A stretch of DNA of 64,000 nucleotides from an uncultured Prevotellaceae bacterium (lineage in GTDB: Bacteria > Bacteroidota > Bacteroidia > Bacteroidales > Bacteroidaceae): assembly GCA_947167935.1 (NCBI GenBank), contig CAMVJU010000002.1, forward strand, positions 87,194 through 151,193, read 5' to 3'. Position 1 is the first letter of the stretch. The number at the start of each line of letters is the position of its first letter. The notes beneath the pieces are model-generated. The model searched no databases. It was given only the letters and a program-made list of their open reading frames with translations, and was not told the DNA's origin. Both the position numbers and the translations under genes were made by a program. Shown one piece after another: positions 17,143-24,830 of this stretch.

Positions 17143-17474
17143 ACTTCACGCCGCTCACCGTGCAAGGCATCCTGCCCAAGGAGTTCGCCCTGGAGCTGGT
17201 GCGCCGCTACAAGGAAGTCATCGCCCCACGTTTCGACCCCGCGACGAAGGTGATGATGTTTGGCTCATACGCGAAGGACTGCCCCAATGAGTGGAGTGAC
17301 ATTGACGTGGCCGTCATTGTCCCCAAGATAGAGGAGGGCACATGGTGGGACACCTCGTCAAGCCTTTGCCACGACGTTGACAAAGTAAGTCTCTACATCG
17401 AACCCATCCTCTTAGAGAGCGGCGAGGACTCGCCCATCTATCGCGAAGTGATGCGGACGGGTGTGGCAGTGTAA
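17100..17474 (+). CDS. MNT-type minimal nucleotidyltransferase (antitoxin-like partner of HEPN)
   Basis: Small nucleotidyltransferase with the pol-beta fold signature MMFGSYAKDCPNEWSDIDVAVIV (GSY motif followed by DxD). In HepT/MntA modules this enzyme neutralises the HEPN ribonuclease by adding AMP residues to it. Here it overlaps the end of the HEPN gene, the standard arrangement. 124 residues with the catalytic motif intact, so the antitoxin side looks functional while the HEPN gene is interrupted. Confidence 0.85.
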   Translation: MDTPKTTGKVIDPVNFTPLTVQGILPKEFALELVRRYKEVIAPRFDPATKVMMFGSYAKDCPNEWSDIDVAVIVPKIEEGTWWDTSSSLCHDVDKVSLYIEPILLESGEDSPIYREVMRTGVAV

Positions 17475-17838
17475 TATATAATGTAAAACGAAAACAACAA
17501 GACGGACAATGAGCGGATAGACCGACAGACATAGAACGACATAAGGAAGCGTTCTTGCTCTGGCAAGCGTCCCAAGGGCCGAGCGGACTTTTTGATTCTT
17601 GATTCAGAAATTTCGCCAAAATATCTCGTGAGAAGAAAAAGGTTGATGCTCGCGTTTAGGCGCGGGCTGAGACTTTATCTGGGAGAACGGCGTTTGGCGA
17701 TGCCTCTGAATCGGATGTAGAATCAGACTCGCGCCGATTTTTGCCCTGCGATTAGGAAAGTTTAACGTCCGACGGTGCAAGATTTCCGACTTTCGGCGTT
17801 TAATCAAGTAGAACGTTAACAACAAAAATATAAAGATA
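17475..17838. other. Gene-free stretch
   Basis: No convincing gene on either strand. It contains a few short inverted repeats (for example CTTGCTCTGGCAAG near 17555) and GC-rich patches, but no RNA gene or promoter I can support. Confidence 0.5.
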
Positions 17839-18669
17839 ATGAAAACAATGAAGATTTGGAGAGTCGCCTTTGCGATGCTTGCTGCCTTCTCCCTCGCCTC
17901 TTGCAGCAGCGACGATGACGACAAGGATACTACCAAGGAAATTATCATGAATGTTTCCGCTGAACCGGGCGTTATGTACGACCTTTTCGACAGCATGGGA
18001 GAACATCCCATCGAGTGTATGCAAGTGATGACGGAAGACGAGCCAGGACAATGGCAGTACCTATACTTCAGTGAAGTCAAGGGCTTCACTTATGAAAGAG
18101 GTCATGAATACGTGCTGCGCGTGAAGCGGACTATTCTGGCCAACCCTCCCCAGGATGCCAGCAACCGTACATACGAGCTGGTGCGCATCCTCGCCGACAA
18201 GAAAGTGGAAGATGTGGCAGAACCTGTGGAGAAAGAGGTAAAGACAGAAGCCGACATAGAGTATGAGCAGCAGTGCCCGGTAGAGAAGTATGCCATAGCC
18301 AAAGGTGGTGAATATATGGTGGATGCCGATGGCAAGGTGACATACGCCGACGGCACGCCTACTCCAGAATTTGACAAGCATGCACAAATCTACTTGGAGA
18401 ACATTCTCGACAAGAGCCATCCGCTATGGCAGGCAGGTGCCCGTTATATGGCAACCTACGCCTATGTGCTCTCACCGCTTACTGATGAGATACGCCTTGT
18501 GCCGAGCAATCATTCTTGCTTCCTCTTCAAGAACATACTAACCGAGAGCGAGATGACCCACGTACAGCAATCGATGAAACAGGGCGAGACGCTGCACTAC
18601 CACCTTATCCTCGCCAATGTCTATAAGCGTGGCATACAAAAAGTGGAGTTTACGATAAAGAAGAAATGA
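17839..18669 (+). CDS. Lipoprotein with DUF4377-like domain
   Basis: 276-residue lipoprotein: signal peptide with lipobox LASC followed by SSDDDDKD. The segment WQYLYFSEVKGFTYERGHEYVLRVKRTILANPPQDASNRTYELV fits the DUF4377 pattern, a small beta domain of unknown function in Bacteroidetes lipoproteins. The C-terminal half is unfamiliar. The stop overlaps the next lipoprotein gene (ATGA), and the two signal peptides are near-identical, so these are tandem genes sharing a duplicated 5' end. Confidence 0.8.
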   Translation: MKTMKIWRVAFAMLAAFSLASCSSDDDDKDTTKEIIMNVSAEPGVMYDLFDSMGEHPIECMQVMTEDEPGQWQYLYFSEVKGFTYERGHEYVLRVKRTILANPPQDASNRTYELVRILADKKVEDVAEPVEKEVKTEADIEYEQQCPVEKYAIAKGGEYMVDADGKVTYADGTPTPEFDKHAQIYLENILDKSHPLWQAGARYMATYAYVLSPLTDEIRLVPSNHSCFLFKNILTESEMTHVQQSMKQGETLHYHLILANVYKRGIQKVEFTIKKK

Positions 18670-19283
18670 GAACAATGAAAATCTGGAGAAAATCGCGATT
18701 AAGCGAGTGCCATGCAAATTTGTTTGCGAATGGCCGAGTGAGAGCGATTTATGCAATCGCCTTTGCGATGTTTGCAACCCTCTCCCTCGCCTCTTGCAGC
18801 AGCGACGAACCACAATGGGCTGACCCAGAGGCACACGAAAAGACGGAGCAACTGCGGGAGCAATACACGCCGTACATCGTGGGTACGTGGCACTACGAGA
18901 AAACCATAGAGAAGCAGCGGGCATTCGAGCGAATGACGTTCAATGCTGACGGAACGCTCAACGGAAGGCGCAAATGGCAGTCGCGAAAAGTCGTAACCAT
19001 CGACGGACAGGAGCAGTACACCGACTGGGAGGACATTCCCGACGAGAACGGTACATTCACAGGCACATGGAACCTTGTATGGGAACGGAACAGCAGCGGC
19101 GTGGGCGAAAACCGAATCATTCTCTATGCCCTATGGGACGATGAGGACAATCCCATTATAGCGTATAGCCACAATCCACTCTTTGGCTATGCCGACGCAA
19201 CCACTCTGCAATTCGCAGGCTATTGGCAGAACAGCGACGGTTGGACGAGTTACGAGCGTGGCGAGGCGGAACCAAGTTTCTAA
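18666..19283 (+). CDS. Lipoprotein, lipocalin-like beta-barrel, with 22-residue insertion in the signal peptide
   Basis: The mature part (YIVGTWHYEKTIEKQRAFERMTFNADGTLNG...) resembles lipocalin-like domains that start with GTW; function unknown. The signal peptide starts MRTMKIWR and ends AFAMFATLSLASCSSD, like the upstream gene's MKTMKIWR...AFAMLAAFSLASCSSD. Between them sit 22 extra codons (18690-18755, reading KSRLSECHANLFANGRVR...) bounded by AAATCGC and GCGATTT. This is a direct within-genome comparison showing an in-frame insertion, possibly impairing export. 205 residues. Confidence 0.8.
   Translation: MRTMKIWRKSRLSECHANLFANGRVRAIYAIAFAMFATLSLASCSSDEPQWADPEAHEKTEQLREQYTPYIVGTWHYEKTIEKQRAFERMTFNADGTLNGRRKWQSRKVVTIDGQEQYTDWEDIPDENGTFTGTWNLVWERNSSGVGENRIILYALWDDEDNPIIAYSHNPLFGYADATTLQFAGYWQNSDGWTSYERGEAEPSF
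18690..18755. repeat. 66-nt in-frame palindromic insertion in a lipoprotein signal peptide
   Basis: Absent from the otherwise matching upstream paralogous signal peptide. Carries inverted segments AAATCGC/GCGATTT and GCAAATT..TTTGC. Confidence 0.75.
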
Positions 19284-19394
19284 TGCCCAGAAAGCTAGAT
19301 TAGAGCGGAAATCACACCCGAAATAGACCATTTCCTATTAAATATTCATAAAATCGCATAAGGATGATACGCCGTGTGCGATTTTTTCGTGTCC

Positions 19395-19690
19395 GGCGGT
19401 CTGGGCGGAGGGATAAGTGTGGCACGGAAGGTTCGCGGCGGGCGGAGCGGAGGGATAAGTGTGGCGCGGAAAGTTCGCTGAGGGCTGAGGGGATGCAGAA
19501 ATGCTGGCGGATTTTATCAGAGACCGAGAGGGGATAAAATATGCAATTGCAAATTTATTGTTCGCTCGGGAGAAGCTAAAGTCTGCAATAAATAATTTTA
19601 TGCCTACTCGTTTTGGCATTAAATTGTATGACTACGACTTTATGTCTTTTCGGGCGACGATAAAATTCTTGTGGATATTTGTGGGCGAAA
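19395..19690. repeat. Degenerate tandem repeat, 42-bp period
   Basis: Two GC-rich units share a 31-bp core (19406-19436, 19448-19478; two mismatches; GGATAAGTGTGG core) spaced exactly 42 bp. Further on, four AT-richer units start at 19522, 19564, 19606 and 19648, again 42 bp apart, each with a TCG...TAAA layout. A 71-codon frame runs through the second set and reads as four 14-residue near-repeats, but it ends at a promoter and does not look like a gene. Together with the promoter at 19717 this fills the gene-free stretch 19284-19752. Confidence 0.65.
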
Positions 19691-19716
19691 TCCTTGGCAG
19701 TGTGGCAGAAAATTAG

Positions 19717-19724
19717 TAAATTTG
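19717..19724 (+). promoter_or_regulatory. -7 element TAAATTTG
   Basis: TAnnTTTG match 28 bp before the AraC-like gene. Confidence 0.5.
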
Positions 19725-19752
19725 CACCGAAATCAGCAAAAGACGAAGGATT

Positions 19753-20256
19753 ATGTCGTACTATTCATGGAAGAAGCGGCCGCCGAGGGAGTTCCGGGGC
19801 AAGCCGCAGTGGACGCTGGACGAGGTGTATATCTCGCCCTTCACGGCGCGGCGGCGCTACGACGAGGAGGGTGTGATGCACTACGACGCAATAGAAAGAA
19901 ACCTGCAGCCGACGGGCGTGGAGGTGATGGACCACTACCTGCGGCGGCTGTCGGAGGGCAAGGACGTGGTGAAGGACTTCTGCCAAATCTACGGGCTGCG
20001 GACGGAGGACTTGGACGCGCTCATCTTCATCCTGACGGGAATGTCGGGCCCCGACTTCCGCATGGCCTACCAGTTGCGGCTGGCCGACGACCTGCTGCGC
20101 TTCACCGACCTGCCGCTCTCGGAGGTGGCGCGCCGTTCGGGCCTCGGCTCGCACACGAACTTCTGCGTCGTCATCCACCGGGAACGGAAGCAGACGCCCA
20201 CGGAGCGGCGGACGGCACTGAGGCAGAAGGGGGATGCGGGGCGGTACAGGCTGTGA
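19753..20256 (+). CDS. AraC-like helix-turn-helix protein
   Basis: 167 residues, basic N-terminus (SYYSWKKRPPREFRGK), then an AraC-type double HTH: FRMAYQLRLADDLLRFTDLPLSEVARRSGLGSHTNFCVVIHRERKQTPTERR. No ligand-binding cupin domain, so probably a stand-alone DNA-binding protein. Noticeably GC-rich compared with its neighbours. Target unknown; it sits alone with its own promoter. Confidence 0.8.
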   Translation: MSYYSWKKRPPREFRGKPQWTLDEVYISPFTARRRYDEEGVMHYDAIERNLQPTGVEVMDHYLRRLSEGKDVVKDFCQIYGLRTEDLDALIFILTGMSGPDFRMAYQLRLADDLLRFTDLPLSEVARRSGLGSHTNFCVVIHRERKQTPTERRTALRQKGDAGRYRL

Positions 20257-20316
20257 AATGGGCGTTGACATCGTTTAAAGCAACAAAAATATAAAAGCAA
20301 ATAACAACACAGAATT

Positions 20317-20880
20317 ATGAAGAGCTTCAAATCAACAGCGTGGCTATTGCCACAACCAGTACTGATTATCGGTACTTATGATAAAGACGGCAAGCCCAAT
20401 GCAATGAATGCTGCTTGGGGCGGTCAGTGGGATATGCACGAAATCATAATCTCGCTTGGTTCTCACCAGACGACTGACAACCTTGCTGAAAATCCAGAGT
20501 TCACCGTCGCTTTTGCCACTACAGAGACGATGGTAGCTTCAGACTATGTGGGCATCGTGAGTGGCAGGAACACTCCTGACAAGATGAAAAAAACGGGATG
20601 GTCTATTGAGAAGGCTCCTAACGTGAACGCTCCTGTGTTTAAGGAGTTCCCCATGACTTTGGAATGCCGGGTGAAGCAGAAGATTGACGAGAGTGAGACA
20701 GGTTATTACCTCGTTGCAGAAATCGTCAACATCCTCTGTGATGAGAAATATTTGGCAGAAGACGGGAAACCAGATGTCGAGAAAATGGAACTTATCACTT
20801 TTGATCCTGTTCACCACACATACATCCAGCTGGGAAAGACAGTTGGCAAGGCATTCTCAGACGGGAAGCAAATGAAATAA
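20317..20880 (+). CDS. Flavin reductase-like FMN-binding protein
   Basis: 187-residue split-barrel flavin-binding protein: ALINP-like start LLPQPVLIIGTYDKDGKPNAMNAAWGG, IIISLGSHQTTDNLAENPEFTVAF, ASDYVGIVSGR. This Bacteroidetes subgroup is annotated as flavin reductase or flavoredoxin; electron acceptor unknown. First gene of a closely packed series running to 23698. Confidence 0.9.
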   Translation: MKSFKSTAWLLPQPVLIIGTYDKDGKPNAMNAAWGGQWDMHEIIISLGSHQTTDNLAENPEFTVAFATTETMVASDYVGIVSGRNTPDKMKKTGWSIEKAPNVNAPVFKEFPMTLECRVKQKIDESETGYYLVAEIVNILCDEKYLAEDGKPDVEKMELITFDPVHHTYIQLGKTVGKAFSDGKQMK

Positions 20881-20900
20881 ACTTTCAATAGTACATAAGT

Positions 20901-21101
20901 ATGGATTTCCTGCCCAAAGACCCTGCCATATTGGTTTCGAGCGTTAATATGCTCCTTAGAGACGAGGAGTTTGACACACTGGAAGCACTATGTTTTGCCT
21001 TCAGCAGAGATCCAAAAGAGATAAAGGACTACCTTTATAGGAGAGGATTCGTCTGGAGTGAGCAACAGAAACAGTTCAGGCCCATAGGCTACGGCCAATG
21101 A
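20901..21101 (+). CDS. DUF4250 domain protein
   Basis: 66-residue protein with the DUF4250 pattern LPKDPAILVSSVNMLLRDEEFDTLEALCFAF ... YLYRRGFVW. Probably a small helical, DNA- or protein-binding module; function unknown. 20 bp downstream of the flavin reductase gene and overlapping the next gene by 4 bp. Confidence 0.8.
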   Translation: MDFLPKDPAILVSSVNMLLRDEEFDTLEALCFAFSRDPKEIKDYLYRRGFVWSEQQKQFRPIGYGQ

Positions 21102-21343
21102 TTACGAAAGACAGCATAGAGACCGCATATAGCTTTCTGCATCAAAAGCGGAACGTCTATATTCATTCTACCCTCGACTGGCAGAAGGATGATATTGAGT
21201 ATGCTATTTCGTCCTATGTAGATGACATGAGCCAGGAACTGTATGAAGCCTTATCCAATGGTAGATCCGACTTTCTCAGAGACCACAAGAGGTTTGAGGA
21301 AGATATAACAGTAGCAGTTGGACAATTAGAAAAAAAGCTATAA
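21098..21343 (+). CDS. Hypothetical protein
   Basis: 81 residues, helical and acidic, not recognised. Starts within the stop of the DUF4250 gene (ATGA overlap) and its stop overlaps the next start (TAATG), so the three genes are translationally coupled. Confidence 0.65.
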   Translation: MITKDSIETAYSFLHQKRNVYIHSTLDWQKDDIEYAISSYVDDMSQELYEALSNGRSDFLRDHKRFEEDITVAVGQLEKKL

Positions 21344-21873
21344 TGGAACAATTTGAAAATATAATACGCCAGGACTTGCACCAGTTCCTCCTTTCGATGA
21401 AGGAGGTTGATGAACGGTTGCCTGAATGTCCCGATGTCGAAGAGAAGTGGGAAGCAATAGCCAAAGCCTACATTCCCGACGGCATCAAGGAGTTCAATGA
21501 CTATCCCACCGCTTCACTAGGTTGGATGATGTATATTGGCATGGCCGTCGCTAAATACTGGGATGCAGAATGGGATATCTACTCAAAGATAGAGGACTTG
21601 TACGCCTACATGAGAGAAAAACGAGGATATGACAGCATGGATGAATATATCCGTGAAGAAGTCCTGTTGCTCAGAGGCATTGACTATACGGTATTGGAGA
21701 AACTGACAGGCGAATGTTCTTCCCGTGTCTATAACCTCCTGCGTCATCAGAATATAGAACCAGGGACTAAAGAAGCTTTCAATGCCTACGTTTCCTGTCT
21801 GCATCAGCTCTACCTGTTTGGAGCCGCCATGCAACTGAACAGAATGGGCTATCACATGACAAAGATGAATTAG
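21343..21873 (+). CDS. Conserved-looking hypothetical protein
   Basis: 176 residues, acidic and helical, not recognised. Distinctive stretches are GWMMYIGMAVAKYWDAEWDIYSKIEDLYAYM and LYLFGAAMQLNRMGYHMTK. No signal peptide. Coupled to the preceding 81-residue gene and followed directly by a membrane protein gene. Confidence 0.65.
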   Translation: MEQFENIIRQDLHQFLLSMKEVDERLPECPDVEEKWEAIAKAYIPDGIKEFNDYPTASLGWMMYIGMAVAKYWDAEWDIYSKIEDLYAYMREKRGYDSMDEYIREEVLLLRGIDYTVLEKLTGECSSRVYNLLRHQNIEPGTKEAFNAYVSCLHQLYLFGAAMQLNRMGYHMTKMN

Positions 21874-21874
21874 G

Positions 21875-22264
21875 ATGAATAAGAAGAAAGCAAAGGTCAT
21901 CTACAGGACAGTTGGCTTGGCACTCACTGCACTGTGCTTCATACTGAGCTTCGTGTATCGTCCATACGCCTATTCGCACCATCTTAATGACTTTCATCTG
22001 GCTGACAGCTACACCAGTTTCTTCGGAGTCCCCATCATCGTATGCCTGACACAGGGCTTTTACCGCGAGGAGGGTGAAAAATGGAGTATTCCGAAGAACA
22101 TCATTTATGCCGTATTGATGTTTTTCGTCTGGGAAACCGTTGACGGCCTTCTCGCCAAGCGGATGGACTGGATAGACATCATTGCAAGCATTATCAGCGG
22201 CTGCCTTATGTATGTACTGTATCTGGTTTTCGGTTTCAAGAATATTGGGAAGTACAAAGAATGA
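21875..22264 (+). CDS. Small integral membrane protein
   Basis: 129 residues with about four hydrophobic helices (VGLALTALCFILSFVY; FFGVPIIVCLTQGFY; IIYAVLMFFVWETVDGLL; IIASIISGCLMYVLYLVF). Function unknown. Last four bases overlap the following fusion gene. Confidence 0.65.
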   Translation: MNKKKAKVIYRTVGLALTALCFILSFVYRPYAYSHHLNDFHLADSYTSFFGVPIIVCLTQGFYREEGEKWSIPKNIIYAVLMFFVWETVDGLLAKRMDWIDIIASIISGCLMYVLYLVFGFKNIGKYKE

Positions 22265-23433
22265 GAATGGAACAAAGAACTATCCGCAGGGCTTCATTGC
22301 CGGAAGATGCAGAGGGAATCATTGAAGTTTTCTCAGCAGCAAAAGCCATTATGGCCTCTTCGGGCAATGCGAACCAATGGAAAGACGGCTATCCCTCGTT
22401 GGATGTTGTACGGTCAGACATTGATCAGGGTGGTAGCTATGTCATTGAAGATGGTGGCAGTATTGTGGCTTACTTTGCGTTTCTGCCTTCCCCGGAGCCT
22501 ACCTACTCCAAGATATATGATGGCGAGTGGATAGACGATGCCCTTCCCTACCATGTTATTCATCGTATTGCCAGCATTCCAGAAGCTCGCGGCATCTTCA
22601 AGAGCATCATGGACTTCTGTTTTGCCCAAGATAGCAATATCCGTATAGACACCCATAGGGACAACCATATTATGCAGCACAACATCGAGAAGTATGGTTT
22701 TACTTGTTGCGGGATTATCCACCTTGACTCTGGGGGCGAAAGAATAGCATATCAGAAGAAAGAAGATACCATCAGAATCTTGTTCCTTCACGGCTTTTAT
22801 GCCAGCGGTCAGTGCATACCTGCGGTGGCTTTACGAGAAGCATTCGATGGTCGTGCAGAGGTGATTACGCCCGACCTGCCGATGCATCCAAAAGAAGCTA
22901 TCAGATACATCCGCGAGCTATGTGACCGCGAGAAGCTTGATGTGCTGGTAGGCAACAGCTGCGGGTCATTCTATGCACAGATAGTCGCTCCGCTCATAGA
23001 AGTGCCGGCCCTGCTGGGCAATCCCCATTTCCAGATGACGGAGTTTCTGCAGCAGCGCATCGGCAAACATCAGTACAAGTCACCCCGAAAGGACGGATGT
23101 AAGGACTTTGTCATTGACGAACAACTGACAGCAGAGTTTGCAAATATGGAACTACACCAGTTTGACGGCTGCACGTCGTATGGTAAAGAGCATGTATGGG
23201 GACTCTTCGGTGAGCAGGACACGTTGGCACACTTTGAACCGCTGTTCCTGAAGCATTACACCCATTCGTTCCATTTCCCAGGAGGCCATACTCCGACAGC
23301 CGATGAAGTACGCAACTGGTATGTGCCGTTGATTGAGAAGATACTGCATTATACTGGAAAAACCACAGGAGAGCCAGGTTATCCTCATTTCATCGAACAA
23401 CAATATGGCTTGGAAACTGAAATATCGCTGTAA
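22261..23433 (+). CDS. Fusion: GNAT acetyltransferase + YqiA/UPF0227-like alpha/beta hydrolase
   Basis: 390 residues with two domains. Residues 1-165 are a GNAT acetyltransferase (TIRRASLPEDAEGIIEVFSAAKAIM; AYFAFLPSPEPTYSKIYDGEW; HRIASIPEARGIFKSIMDFCF; MQHNIEKYGFTCCG). From ~172 a YqiA-type esterase begins (IRILFLHGFYASGQ) with nucleophile elbow VGNSCGSFYA and probable catalytic His in PGGHTP. Both active sites look intact. I know no pathway that explains the pairing; a linked amidase/acetylase acting on one metabolite is a guess. Its 3' end overlaps the zinc-ribbon gene by 29 bp. Confidence 0.85.
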   Translation: MRMEQRTIRRASLPEDAEGIIEVFSAAKAIMASSGNANQWKDGYPSLDVVRSDIDQGGSYVIEDGGSIVAYFAFLPSPEPTYSKIYDGEWIDDALPYHVIHRIASIPEARGIFKSIMDFCFAQDSNIRIDTHRDNHIMQHNIEKYGFTCCGIIHLDSGGERIAYQKKEDTIRILFLHGFYASGQCIPAVALREAFDGRAEVITPDLPMHPKEAIRYIRELCDREKLDVLVGNSCGSFYAQIVAPLIEVPALLGNPHFQMTEFLQQRIGKHQYKSPRKDGCKDFVIDEQLTAEFANMELHQFDGCTSYGKEHVWGLFGEQDTLAHFEPLFLKHYTHSFHFPGGHTPTADEVRNWYVPLIEKILHYTGKTTGEPGYPHFIEQQYGLETEISL

Positions 23434-23698
23434 GGCTTGTGGATACGAGGCCGAGGTGTATGACGGACGTGGTTTATTCCGTCAGCAGATAACAGCCATG
23501 TCCTGCCCAGACTGCAAGACCATCCAGAACATTGTGGTGGGTGGTATCATTGCCGATGTGGCTCCCTCCTATAGAAGCGAGGTGGGTCGTCTATGCTTAC
23601 AGTGTGGCAGCGATAATATCAGGATTTGGGATATGAGGACCTGTCCGAAGTGCCAGGGTGAAATGGAAGATACAGGAGAAAGGGAATTCTGGACATGA
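23405..23698 (+). CDS. Zinc-ribbon protein
   Basis: 97 residues with four CxxC pairs (CKAC, CPDC, CLQC, CPKC), enough for two zinc ribbons; otherwise short and soluble. The start at 23405 (MAWKLKYRC) lies within the end of the fusion gene. Probably a protein- or nucleic-acid-binding adaptor; partner unknown. Confidence 0.7.
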   Translation: MAWKLKYRCKACGYEAEVYDGRGLFRQQITAMSCPDCKTIQNIVVGGIIADVAPSYRSEVGRLCLQCGSDNIRIWDMRTCPKCQGEMEDTGEREFWT

Positions 23699-23699
23699 C

Positions 23700-24293
23700 C
23701 TATAGCACCAGATGTTTCATAGGGTGTCCTCCCCATTGGCTGTCATTGGCATACTGAAAGCCAATGGAAGCATAGAGAGCTTCACCGTCCGGGTTTCCTT
23801 TGTCAACTAATAGTCCGACATGGGGGAGTCCCATCCTGTTGGCACGCTCTTTGGTGGCACTTATCAAACGGCTTGCGATTCCACGTCTGCGATAGCCAGG
23901 TAGAACTGCCAGTGAATCGAGATAGAGTTCTTGGACAAGCCAAGCGGCAAAGCCGAGCGCACCTGATTGTGTTTCGTCATCCATACCGGCATGATCCTTG
24001 CCTATGTGTTTCAAGGCCAGTTCGAGGAAAGGACGGCGCAGCTCATGCAGTATAGAACCATCGTAGCTGACAGAGATTCCAATGACCTTATCCCCGTCAG
24101 CGGCAACAAGAGTGTTCTTATAGCTGTATTGTGAATCCTCACGCTCCACCAAAAGGGTCATCATCTTGCGAAAGTCCTCCAGGCCATATCCTTTTTCACA
24201 GAAATGCAGACAGCAATCATCCGTCATTGCCATCATAATCAGATGAGCTATATCTGTTGCCTGTCCTTTTGTTGCATTCTTAATCTCAATCAT
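23700..24293 (-). CDS. GNAT-family N-acetyltransferase with a 10-residue repeat-derived insertion
   Basis: 197 residues; motif A is LYLDSLAVLPGYRRRGIASRLI, motif B VGLLVDKGNPDGEALYASIGF. Members of this subfamily normally run from the acidic DDET(Q/E)xG directly into ELYLDSLAV; here ALGFAAWLVQ is placed between (23931-23960, 30 bp). The inserted DNA shares 19 bp exactly with the remnant region at 12372-12390. Start codon overlaps the end of the adjacent frameshifted acetyltransferase gene. Confidence 0.88.
   Translation of the reverse strand: MIEIKNATKGQATDIAHLIMMAMTDDCCLHFCEKGYGLEDFRKMMTLLVEREDSQYSYKNTLVAADGDKVIGISVSYDGSILHELRRPFLELALKHIGKDHAGMDDETQSGALGFAAWLVQELYLDSLAVLPGYRRRGIASRLISATKERANRMGLPHVGLLVDKGNPDGEALYASIGFQYANDSQWGGHPMKHLVL
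23931..23960. repeat. 30-nt in-frame insertion in GNAT gene sharing 19 bp with 12372-12390
   Basis: GCGCTCGGCTTTGCCGCTT (reverse strand) is common to both places in opposite orientation; an exact 19-mer recurring in 64 kb is not expected by chance. Confidence 0.65.
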
Positions 24294-24827
24294 TACGTTC
24301 TTCTAAATTTTCTGGCCACCAAAACTTCTTTAACACGCTGGTATTGTCATTCCAATCCTGCAAAGTGAATGTACCAGGCCCCATCATCATAACAGTCATA
24401 GTGATGCCGCCGTAGCTGCGATAAACGTTGGTGTCACGGAACCCGTTGCGAAGATAGAAATTATGCCTTCTTTTTCTTTGTTCAGGGGTTGGACACGGTT
24501 CTTGGTAAGGACTCTCCATGTCAAGGACAAACGATTGTTCCTTGTATCTCTCTATCAGCAGGGAAAGGATCTGCTGACCTAAGCCTCTACCCCTTAACTC
24601 CTCACGGACGGCAAAATACCAGAACCAGTTGAATGATGGTCTTGGTAAACAATTGTTAGGCCAATCAATTCATTTTCCTCATAGTAGGCAGTGAAGTCGA
24701 GGTGCATCTGGTCTATCAGGCGCATCAAGTCAGGCCATGGAATCTGCTCGTTCTCAGGAAAGGCCGTTTGATAGAGTAGCCTTATCCGTTCATCAGCGTT
24801 GGCGGCTGTTATCTGTTCTTTCTTCAT
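24286..24827 (-). pseudogene. GNAT-family acetyltransferase, frameshifted
   Basis: The N-terminal part (KEQITAANADERIRLLYQTAFPENEQIPW...ENELIGLTIVYQD) is read in one frame and ends at 24594 in nonsense. From about 24636 the neighbouring frame continues the same protein: FNWFWYFAVREELRGRGLGQQ (motif A), then ERYKEQSFVLDMESP and RRHNFYLRNGFRDTNV. A single 1-nt indel near 24631-24640 would restore a ~180-residue enzyme. Could be a real mutation or an assembly error. Confidence 0.8.
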
Positions 24828-24830
24828 AGT

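Noticed and set aside
19671..20294. Long frame overlapping the AraC-like gene
   Set aside because: Alternative frame of a GC-rich gene; the AraC HTH is in the other frame and has a promoter.
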